DNA of 9,204 bases from Candidatus Liptonbacteria bacterium RIFOXYD1_FULL_36_11 (GTDB lineage Bacteria > Patescibacteriota > Minisyncoccia > UBA6257 > XYB1-36-10), in assembly GCA_001821375.1 (NCBI GenBank), contig MHLG01000012.1:5737-14940 (forward strand). The letters are read 5' to 3'. Below the pieces are notes generated by a model. The model saw only the letters and a program-made list of their open reading frames with translations. It made no database searches and was not told where the DNA came from. Positions 1 through 4,707 of this stretch are shown here, piece after piece; position 1 is the stretch's first letter; every line of letters starts with the position of its first letter. Made by a program: the position numbers and the translations under genes.

Positions 1-405
1 AAGAAAAGTTCCTCCTCCCGCCGTTCCTTCTTCATCTTTTGCTGGTGCCGTTATTACCACTTTTCTTGCTCCCGCGTCTAAATGCGCTTTCGCCTTCTCA
101 AAACTTTCAAACACTCCCGTTGACTCCACCACTAAATCAATTTCCATCTCCCCCCATGGCAATTTTTCCGCCTCTTTTTCCTGAATCATTTTTATTCTTT
201 TCTGCCCCACAACAAGTTCTCCATTTTCAAATCTAACTTCCTCTGAAAAATTTCTGTAAACCGAATCGTGTTTTAATAAATACGCCAAATTAGCCGCATC
301 TCCCAAATCATTTATTACTGCCACCTCTACGTCCGGCTCACTAAAAACCTGCCGGAAAAACAACCGGCCTATTCTCCCAAACCCATTTATCGCAATTTTT
401 TTCAT
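1..405 (-). CDS. gap: Glyceraldehyde-3-phosphate dehydrogenase, type I (N-terminal part, cut by window edge)
   Basis: Translating back from the ATG at 403-405 gives 135 residues up to the window edge. They match the NAD-binding half of class I GAPDH: INGFGRIGR (residues 6-14, dinucleotide-binding loop), VINDLGD (30-36), a LAYLLKHDSVY segment (40-50), ESTGVF (94-99) and KVVITAPAKD (115-124). The enzyme oxidises glyceraldehyde-3-phosphate to 1,3-bisphosphoglycerate in cytoplasmic glycolysis. The Asp after Asn at about residue 33 is the usual NAD-preferring residue, so NAD rather than NADP is inferred. After APAKD comes a Gly-rich stretch (EEGTAGGGTFL), slightly longer than in textbook GAPDHs. 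The catalytic Cys, expected near residue 150, lies outside the window, so activity cannot be judged. No good SD precedes the start (only GGAAAT). The gene lies 25 bp downstream of the 431-856 membrane gene and may share its transcript. Confidence 0.95.
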   Translation of the reverse strand, partial: MKKIAINGFGRIGRLFFRQVFSEPDVEVAVINDLGDAANLAYLLKHDSVYRNFSEEVRFENGELVVGQKRIKMIQEKEAEKLPWGEMEIDLVVESTGVFESFEKAKAHLDAGARKVVITAPAKDEEGTAGGGTFL

Positions 406-430
406 ATTTCCAAATAATATACTTGATAAA

Positions 431-856
431 TTATAAATCTTCGTTCTCTCTTGGCTTGTAAAACCCAACTGCTAATAAAGGAGTTAAAATATAGGGAATA
501 TAAAAAAGAAAAGAAAAAGTATTAAATATTAAAAAACCGAAAAAAAAGTAAAAAGAAAAAGAGGCTATAGTCATATACAAAGCATTACCTTTACACATTA
601 AAAATTTAGCACAAAGCCATACACTAAAAGAAAGAACAGTAGGATATATAAGAAAATGCAAAACTTCATAAATAAAATCATAGCTATTACTTAAATGCCC
701 AGTAACTAGAAGCCTAAAAAGACCGCCGCCAAAAAATAAATACGGCACTAAAAAGAAAACAAATAACATTAAAAAAAACAAAAAAAACACAAAACCTAAA
801 ATCATACTATATAAATAAAGTAGAAAATGTAACTCAATAACGCTTCTCTTTCTCAT
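431..856 (-). CDS. Multi-pass membrane protein of unknown function
   Basis: I do not recognise this protein. From the chosen start it has 141 residues and is extremely Phe/Leu/Tyr-rich, with a basic N-terminus (MRKRSV). Hydrophobic stretches fit about four membrane segments: two back to back near residues 8-45 around a GGG turn, one near 63-85 and one or two near 92-130, then a short charged tail ending ENEDL. No catalytic motif is visible. An in-frame ATG at 865 would add MEI, but that ATG overlaps a perfect TATAAT (869-864). The ATG at 856 lies 7 nt past the -10, which fits a leaderless mRNA, so I chose 856. The DNA is more AT-rich and shows less strand skew than its neighbours, which could mean an orphan or acquired gene. 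It precedes gap by 25 bp on the same strand and diverges from the 54-aa gene. Confidence 0.7.
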   Translation of the reverse strand: MRKRSVIELHFLLYLYSMILGFVFFLFFLMLFVFFLVPYLFFGGGLFRLLVTGHLSNSYDFIYEVLHFLIYPTVLSFSVWLCAKFLMCKGNALYMTIASFSFYFFFGFLIFNTFSFLFYIPYILTPLLAVGFYKPRENEDL

Positions 857-863
857 AATCTCC

Positions 864-893
864 ATTATATCACTATTCCAAAAAAATCTTCAA
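864..893 (-). promoter_or_regulatory. Promoter of the 431-856 membrane gene (leaderless type)
   Basis: On the minus strand TTGAAG (893-888) is followed after 18 nt by a perfect TATAAT (869-864). The expected transcription start falls at or beside the ATG at 856, so the mRNA would have no leader. Confidence 0.6.
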
Positions 894-917
894 ACACAAC
901 TTCCCTTTCTATAAAAA

Positions 918-944
918 TTGACAAAAAAACAAAAAAAGTATTCT
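918..944 (+). promoter_or_regulatory. Probable promoter of the 54-aa membrane peptide gene
   Basis: A consensus -35 TTGACA lies at 918-923. The best -10 is TATTCT (939-944), with a short 15-nt spacer. A later AT-rich TAATATATA (961-969) is an alternative -10 but has no matching -35. The first choice gives a leader of about 35 nt containing the SD. The site lies in the divergent gap facing the membrane gene at 856. Confidence 0.45.
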
Positions 945-971
945 TTCAAAAGAGTATCTGTAATATATAGC

Positions 972-977
972 AAGGAG
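972..977 (+). promoter_or_regulatory. Ribosome binding site (SD) of the 54-aa gene
   Basis: AAGGAG stands 7 nt before the ATG at 985. It is one of only two convincingly spaced SD sites in the window and fixes the start of this short gene. Confidence 0.8.
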
Positions 978-984
978 AAAAATA

Positions 985-1149
985 ATGAAAAAAAGCTCTC
1001 AAATATGTATCATGCTGTTGCCTTTCTTTGTTCTTTTACTAGTTTGCGTATTTTTTCAAATCACGGGAGCATCTTTAATTTTCACGTCCGGCATTGCAAT
1101 TTTCGCTTTCATTTTTATTGCTTTCGCTTTTAGCGATATTGAAAAATAA
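985..1149 (+). CDS. Small membrane protein, 54 residues, unknown function
   Basis: This short frame reads MKKSSQICIMLLPFF... and ends SDIEK. Its start is supported by a strong SD, AAGGAG (972-977), 7 nt before the ATG. It is followed 7 nt after the stop by an intrinsic terminator, and a TTGACA promoter element lies upstream. Two hydrophobic segments are visible, about residues 8-27 and 31-49, separated by a TGAS turn. The N-terminus is basic and the C-terminus acidic, so it should be a two-pass inner-membrane hairpin, or a signal-like segment plus one anchor. No family is recognised. A complete private expression cassette around such a short gene argues that it is real. A small regulatory membrane peptide or a toxin-like peptide is possible, but nothing in the sequence proves either. 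A longer frame at 918-1133 overlaps it in another register and lacks an SD. Confidence 0.7.
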   Translation: MKKSSQICIMLLPFFVLLLVCVFFQITGASLIFTSGIAIFAFIFIAFAFSDIEK

Positions 1150-1156
1150 CCTTACT

Positions 1157-1184
1157 AAGGGGACCTACGGTCCCTTCTTTTTTT
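1157..1184 (+). terminator. Intrinsic terminator after the 54-aa gene
   Basis: GGGACC (1160-1165) pairs with GGTCCC (1169-1174) across a TAC loop. The stem can be lengthened by flanking A-T and G-T pairs. Seven Ts follow at 1178-1184. The T-run is only on the + strand side, so it serves the 54-aa gene and not the convergent DUF192 gene that ends at 1187. Confidence 0.85.
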
Positions 1185-1186
1185 CT

Positions 1187-1648
1187 TTACTTCACTATTT
1201 TTACTTTATCTCCCATCTTTATATTATTTTTTCCCACCTCGCCCGCTTTAATCTCCAAAACCATATCCGCCGTCTCTGGCGGATAAAAAATTTTCCCTTT
1301 CCAAAAACTTTCCGGCATCATATTTTCCGTTATACCAACTACTTTTTCTTCTTTAATCCAAACAATATCAATCGGAAATTCCATTCCTTTCATCCAAAAC
1401 CCCGGCCGCCCCGGTTTACTGTAAATAAAAATCATCCCTTCTCTTTCTCCTAAACTTTCTCTTCCTGAAAGTCCTTTCATTCTTTTACCAGCCGTATCCG
1501 CCGCTTCCGCTAAAAACTTTACCTCTCCGTCTTCTGTCTTAAAAACTATCTCCGCTTTCTCATAACTTTCTTCCCTAAAATAAAAACCCGCCGCCGCTCC
1601 CAAAATCAAAATTAAAACTGCTAAAACTATAAAAATCATTTTTCTCAT
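1187..1648 (-). CDS. Membrane-anchored DUF192 family protein
   Basis: The 153-residue product has an N-terminal hydrophobic anchor (about residues 4-22) with a basic start (MRK) and no lipobox, so the rest should lie outside the membrane. Residues 33-153 carry the DUF192 (PF02643) signature: KRMKGLSGRESL (55-66), GMIFIY (71-76), FWMKGMEFPIDIVWI (84-98), VVGITENMMPES (103-114), FYPPETADMVLEIKAG (121-136) and IKMGDKV (143-149). DUF192 is a small beta-rich domain common in bacteria and archaea with no established biochemical role. The start codon abuts the stop of the RNA methyltransferase gene (TAAATG), so the two genes are almost certainly co-transcribed and translationally coupled. No SD is visible in the upstream coding end. 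It converges with the 54-aa gene; the gap after its stop is 2 bp to that gene's terminator T-run. Confidence 0.92.
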   Translation of the reverse strand: MRKMIFIVLAVLILILGAAAGFYFREESYEKAEIVFKTEDGEVKFLAEAADTAGKRMKGLSGRESLGEREGMIFIYSKPGRPGFWMKGMEFPIDIVWIKEEKVVGITENMMPESFWKGKIFYPPETADMVLEIKAGEVGKNNIKMGDKVKIVK

Positions 1649-2182
1649 TTATTTTGAATTTGCTTCTTGATTATTGGTTATTGCTATTGCGTATACCGCA
1701 ATAGCAAACGCCACCGCCACATTTAATGACTCTTTTTTCCCTCTCATCGGAATCTCTAAAATCTTATCACACTTTTTTAAAACTTTTTGCGAAATTCCTT
1801 CTACCTCATTTCCAAAAATTAAAGCGATTTTATTTGCATCCTGAACTTGTCGGCTATCTTCCCTGTTAAAACTTTTTGCAAACTCAAAAATATCCTCCGA
1901 TTTTTTATTTTGCTCCACCGCCACCACTACAAAATCATTTTCTTTCAACTTCTTAATTAATTCCATCTCATTTTCTGCTTTTTCCCACTCCACCGTTTTT
2001 TCCGCTCCAAGCGCCACTTTAGTAAAATCTTTTCTAAACTTTTTAAACCTATCCAGCGGCGCCGGTGTCGTCCCTGTCAAATATATTTTTCTCACCCCCG
2101 CTCCATCCGCCGTCCTAAAACAAGAAGCTGTGTTAAACACGCTCCTAAAATTATCCAAAATTACCACAATTTCTCTCTCCAT
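1649..2182 (-). CDS. RNA 2'-O-methyltransferase, SpoU/TrmH (SPOUT) family
   Basis: The 177-residue protein is a catalytic SpoU domain with no extra RNA-binding domain. All three SPOUT motifs are present: motif 1 around NFRSVFNTASCFRTADGAG (11-29), with the conserved Asn11 and Arg13; motif 2 ALIFGNEVEGIS (120-131); motif 3 IPMRGKKESLNVAVAFA (144-160). The latter two form the trefoil knot that binds S-adenosylmethionine. The family methylates ribose 2'-OH in tRNA or rRNA as a dimer. The target (tRNA Gm18, wobble position or 23S rRNA) cannot be assigned from sequence alone; the compact size resembles TrmL-type or minimal TrmH enzymes. There is no SD. A TAATAT at 2199-2194 could be a -10 giving a very short leader. 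Its promoter region is the left arm of repeat copy R1. The DUF192 gene follows with zero spacing. Confidence 0.93.
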   Translation of the reverse strand: MEREIVVILDNFRSVFNTASCFRTADGAGVRKIYLTGTTPAPLDRFKKFRKDFTKVALGAEKTVEWEKAENEMELIKKLKENDFVVVAVEQNKKSEDIFEFAKSFNREDSRQVQDANKIALIFGNEVEGISQKVLKKCDKILEIPMRGKKESLNVAVAFAIAVYAIAITNNQEANSK

Positions 2183-2219
2183 AAATTAAATGAATATTAT
2201 CCAAAAATTATCAAAATCC

Positions 2220-2414
2220 ACAAAGTGAATTACCTTATTACCAACCCAATCCCCCTAAATTTTTAAAATTATAAACAAACCAATACTTAAAAAAAGCTCT
2301 CGGAGCTCCGATAGGCTAGGTCTTTCGCTTTAGCGAAAGCTATCGGAGCGAGAGGCAGCAGCAATTTTTCGCTGGAAAAAATTGACCGCGGTTTTTGAGA
2401 GTGTTGGTTTGTTT
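2220..2414 (+). repeat. Dispersed structured repeat, copy R1 (divergent copy)
   Basis: This fills most of the 293-bp gap between the lamin-tail gene and the methyltransferase gene. The 36 bases at 2361-2396 are identical to 4786-4821 of copy R2. They form a hairpin, CAATTTTT / AAAAATTG, with loop CGCTGGA (2362-2384), followed by ACCGCGG and five Ts. The flanks fold the same way as R2 with different sequence. The closing helix 2273-2288 / 2399-2414 (16 pairs including two G-T) continues after a small internal loop into AAAAA/TTTTT. The first hairpin is CTCCGATAG (2306-2314) with CTATCGGAG (2340-2348), then a 5'-side bulge GCTAGGT (2315-2321), then CTTTCGC / GCGAAAG with loop TTTA. The left arm, TACCTTATTACCAACC (2231-2246), matches 4662-4677 at 14 of 16 positions. 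It lacks the intact palindrome and the GTTGCC hairpin of R2 and R3. Confidence 0.8.
2289..2355 (-). terminator. Intrinsic terminator of the lamin-tail gene, formed by repeat R1
   Basis: On the minus strand, the long GC-rich hairpin (CTCTCG/CGAGAG basal pairs, then the nine-pair CTCCGATAG stem and the CTTTCGC/GCGAAAG tip) is followed directly by seven Ts (2295-2289). This is a strong intrinsic terminator about 120 nt after the lamin-tail stop codon. The same repeat also has a hairpin plus TTTTT on the + strand (2361-2396), so it could terminate in both directions. Confidence 0.6.
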
Positions 2415-2475
2415 CCTTAAAAAACTAAGTAATAAAATAAAACCACGGTTATAAAAAGAATATTCTACTGCTTAT

Positions 2476-3900
2476 TTAAAACCCCCTCACTTCCCCTTTT
2501 TCTAAACTCTCCCAACTCGCCTCATCTATTTTTTTCCCTTCTCCGTCATAAATAATCACCGCGTTGTTTTTGTAAGCCAAAGTATACGATTTTGGCCAAA
2601 TTATATTTAGCGCCCCTCCTCCCTTATATCCTTCCTCGTTAACTGCCAAAACACAACCGCCCGCCGCTATTTTTTTCCCTTCAAATCTACTCGCTGAAAT
2701 AAGCGTGCTTTCGCTCCCCGTAGAACTTTTTTTCTTAACTGTCCATCCGGACAAATTTGCTTCTCCGCTCCCTTTATTGCAAATTTTTATAAACTCGTCA
2801 TCCGCTCCCGCCTCACTTCCCGCCATCACCTCACTAATTCTTACTTCATAGCTAACTGTATTCAAAACTTCTGTTCCCACACTGGAATTATTTTCTAAAA
2901 CCGGCAAATTTGAACCACTTTGACTTATACCACCACTAACCGTGCTCACTCCCACCCCCACCACACTCCCGCCGATAACCGCAATCTTTTCACTATTCTC
3001 TTTTTTTGGAGTCCCTCCTTCTACACTAGATGTATGCCACGAAATACCGTTCATATCTCTTTCCATAGTCTTATAAAAAGAAACATCCCCTGCTGGCCAA
3101 GATTCTTTTGCTAAAATTTTATCCGCCAAAACACAATCTTTTGTCAAAAGAAAAAGAGCCTCATTATTATTTGCTAAAACCCCCTTATAAATAAAATCTG
3201 CTTTTTCTCCCTCTACTGAATTATCATCCGTCCTCTCAAGTAAATAAAAATCTCCCGATAAAATTATCACCCCCTCCGACAAAACCACTCTCAAACTTCC
3301 GTCTCCGTTTAAAATCTTCCACCCCGAAACATACGCTGCTCTTGAAGATGTATTTTTTAATTCTATCCACTCGTCAGTCGCCCCACTCTTCCCTCCCATC
3401 CAAGCCACCTCGTTTATAATCACTCCTTGATACAAAGCATCGTCATTCTCGCTAAAAGCGCACTCCCTTTTTTCTTCTTCCAAAAACCCCGCCACCTCTT
3501 TCAGAGCATAATCTTTTTTATCCTCTACCGCTATCACTGTAGAACTAGCTGTTTCTGACTCCTTTTTCATCTCTTCTTCATTTAAAATATCTTTCTCGCC
3601 TAAACTCCCTTCCGTTATTTTTAAAACACTATTTTTTTGTCCTACTTCACTTACCGGCATTTTCTCTTCCCCCTTTTTACCCCCAAAAACCTCTATATTT
3701 CCTTCTCCACTCAAATTTTGCGGTTTAGATTCCCCGCCCACATCTATCTCCCCAATTTTATTTTCTGCCACCCCAACTTCATAATTAAAACTATTCAAAA
3801 CATTTCCCGCTAAAAATTCTACTTTTTCTCTTTCTCCGCCCAAAAAAATCCCTCCGATAAAACTCAAAATTAAAACGCCTGCCGGCAAAATATTCCACAT
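2476..3900 (-). CDS. Membrane-anchored protein with two lamin-tail domains
   Basis: The 474-residue product begins with an uncleaved-signal-like hydrophobic segment (about 5-22), then a long acidic, low-complexity linker (about 25-155). The first lamin-tail domain (LTD, PF00932) is about 158-300: VIINEVAWMG (160-169), DEWIELKNTS (176-185), GWKILNGDGSLRV (193-205), FYLLERTDD (218-226) and a closing GISWHTSSVEGGTPKKEN (285-302). A Gly/Ser/Val-rich linker (about 305-350) leads to the second LTD, 352-474: VRISEVMAG (353-361), DDEFIKICN (367-375), LSGWTV (383-388) and IDEASW (458-463). LTDs are immunoglobulin-like folds. Exported bacterial versions are frequent in CPR genomes and are thought to act at the cell surface, but the role is unproven. 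The protein stops just after the second LTD, without the usual longer tail. The ATG at 3900 is the only in-frame choice, because a TGA lies at 3918-3916. Confidence 0.88.
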   Translation of the reverse strand: MWNILPAGVLILSFIGGIFLGGEREKVEFLAGNVLNSFNYEVGVAENKIGEIDVGGESKPQNLSGEGNIEVFGGKKGEEKMPVSEVGQKNSVLKITEGSLGEKDILNEEEMKKESETASSTVIAVEDKKDYALKEVAGFLEEEKRECAFSENDDALYQGVIINEVAWMGGKSGATDEWIELKNTSSRAAYVSGWKILNGDGSLRVVLSEGVIILSGDFYLLERTDDNSVEGEKADFIYKGVLANNNEALFLLTKDCVLADKILAKESWPAGDVSFYKTMERDMNGISWHTSSVEGGTPKKENSEKIAVIGGSVVGVGVSTVSGGISQSGSNLPVLENNSSVGTEVLNTVSYEVRISEVMAGSEAGADDEFIKICNKGSGEANLSGWTVKKKSSTGSESTLISASRFEGKKIAAGGCVLAVNEEGYKGGGALNIIWPKSYTLAYKNNAVIIYDGEGKKIDEASWESLEKGEVRGF

Positions 3901-3906
3901 AACACC

Positions 3907-3912
3907 ATTATA
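3907..3912 (-). promoter_or_regulatory. Perfect -10 element of the lamin-tail gene, leaderless spacing
   Basis: TATAAT (3912-3907) ends 6 nt before the ATG at 3900, so the predicted transcript starts at the start codon. No convincing -35 is seen; TGGTTT at 3934-3929 is weak. An AGGAGGG (3925-3919) lies upstream of the -10 and would not be in that transcript. Confidence 0.5.
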
Positions 3913-3983
3913 ATATCACCCTCCTAAAAAACCACCCACCTCATATCGCCACCTAAAAACTCCAAAATCAAAATTTTACACGC

Positions 3984-4010
3984 AAAAAATCCCTAATTAT
4001 CTTAGGGATT
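3984..4010 (-). terminator. Intrinsic terminator of the 139-aa gene
   Basis: On the minus strand AATCCCTAA pairs with TTAGGGATT (nine pairs, + coordinates 4002-4010 and 3988-3996) around a 5-nt loop. It is followed by a short T-run (3989-3984, partly within the stem). It lies 36 bp after the stop of the 4046-4465 gene. Confidence 0.75.
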
Positions 4011-4045
4011 AACATAACAAACTAACAATTACATTTTTAAAAAAC

Positions 4046-4465
4046 TTAATCCCACATAACATCGCCATCTAACTCAAGAGAACGTTGTTTATACTTAGAC
4101 GCGAAGCGCAAACGTGCTCTTTCCGTTGGAGTAGACTTCAGCTCCTCCTCCGGTATGCTATTTAACAATTCAAGCATCGTTTCCTTAGTAAAAAAATCGT
4201 CAAGATAAACAACTCCACTATTTTCACTTTTTATCTGCTTGGGAGTCAGCTCCATAAAACTCCCCTCACTTTCATTAAAAAACTCCACGGAAGCTACACT
4301 TAAATTCCCTCCCAGCGCCTCTCTGATACCGCTAGATTTCTCTACGGCCTCGTCTTCATTACTCGCCTCCACTATTATCTGCCTGTCAAATTTTGAACAA
4401 TCTTCAGGACCGTGAGCATCAAACGGAGAATCATTATTTTTTTCGAAAGTCACTCTGTATTTCAT
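4046..4465 (-). CDS. Hypothetical acidic protein, 139 residues
   Basis: I do not recognise a family. The protein is soluble and acidic, with no signal or membrane segment. Residues 1-58 look like a small beta-alpha-beta unit: a first strand MKYRVTFE, a strand QIIVEASN (29-36), then a helix EDEAVEKSSGIREAL (37-51) and a strand SVASVEFFN (56-64). The strand-plus-helix pattern (VEA.NEDEAVE) is common in small DpnD/PcfM-like domains, but that resemblance is weak. A middle motif GVVYLDDFFTKETMLELLNSIPEEEL (about 84-109) leads to a basic helix-like tail ending GDVMWD. It is a single-gene unit with its own promoter (4509-4536), a good SD (AAGGA, 4477-4473, 7 nt before ATG) and a terminator (3984-4010). 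Its codon use is less G-skewed than that of its minus-strand neighbours. The cytoplasmic role is unknown. Confidence 0.75.
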   Translation of the reverse strand: MKYRVTFEKNNDSPFDAHGPEDCSKFDRQIIVEASNEDEAVEKSSGIREALGGNLSVASVEFFNESEGSFMELTPKQIKSENSGVVYLDDFFTKETMLELLNSIPEEELKSTPTERARLRFASKYKQRSLELDGDVMWD

Positions 4466-4508
4466 TTTCTTTTCCTTCCCTTTTTTTGTTTTAAAAACTT
4501 CTACTAAA

Positions 4509-4536
4509 AATATAATCCTTTAAGATTAAAAATCAA
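4509..4536 (-). promoter_or_regulatory. Promoter of the 139-aa gene
   Basis: On the minus strand TTGATT (4536-4531) and TATATT (4514-4509) are separated by 16 nt. The predicted start near 4502 gives a leader of about 37 nt that contains the SD AAGGA (4477-4473). Confidence 0.6.
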
Positions 4537-4562
4537 CCACTACAAAAAAGTTGCTTAACGGA

Positions 4563-4595
4563 AAGAATTCATTAAGAATTCATTAAGAATTCATT
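4563..4595. repeat. Tandem repeat, 3 x AAGAATTCATT
   Basis: Three perfect, contiguous 11-bp units (4563-4573, 4574-4584, 4585-4595) lead into the 42-bp palindrome. Copy R3 has a single unit (8963-8973) followed by unrelated bases, so unit number differs between copies. Confidence 0.9.
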
Positions 4596-4634
4596 TTTCC
4601 TATTATCCGACGATCGTCGGATAATAGGAAAAAT
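4593..4634. repeat. Perfect 42-bp palindrome (module A of repeat R2)
   Basis: The left arm, ATTTTTCCTATTATCCGACG plus one more base (to 4613), is followed directly by its exact complement, centred between 4613 and 4614 on the sequence CGATCG. In copy R3 the same place (8992-9029) is a hairpin with an AATC loop and one mismatch. It has no T-run outside the stem, so it is not a standard terminator. It could extrude as a cruciform or fold in single-stranded DNA or RNA. Confidence 0.9.
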
Positions 4635-4644
4635 TAAAAAACAA

Positions 4645-4662
4645 AGTTGCCCGGAGGCAACT
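4645..4662. repeat. Small hairpin AGTTGCC/GGCAACT (module B of repeat R2)
   Basis: A seven-pair stem with loop CGGA. The R3 counterpart (9037-9054) has the same stem but loop GCTA. Stem conserved and loop free to change fits selection on pairing. Confidence 0.8.
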
Positions 4663-4707
4663 ACCTTATCATCAACCACTTCTCCTAAAAACATTCAAGA
4701 ATTTTAC

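Noticed and set aside
39..236. Open frame on the + strand
   Set aside because: It is antisense to the clear GAPDH coding sequence, Pro/Leu-rich, with no SD; a shadow of the pyrimidine-rich strand.
918..1453. Two + strand frames (918-1133 and 1094-1453)
   Set aside because: The first begins inside the TTGACA element and overlaps the SD-led 54-aa gene in another register. The second runs antisense through the DUF192 gene and across the terminator. Neither has an SD or domain.
2427..2475. Terminator directly after the lamin-tail stop (GAATATTC and AACCGTGGTT)
   Set aside because: The stems are too short and the second has a two-base loop; the R1 hairpin with seven Ts is a much better candidate.
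2920..3114. Open frame on the + strand inside the lamin-tail gene
   Set aside because: Low-complexity antisense shadow of the lamin-tail linker, with no start signals.
4563..4595. CRISPR-like repeats
   Set aside because: The three 11-bp units are directly adjacent with no spacers and no cas genes are present; a simple tandem repeat.
4594..4633. Palindrome as intrinsic terminator
   Set aside because: The Ts are at the 5' base of the stem and As at the 3' base, so no T-run follows the hairpin on either strand.
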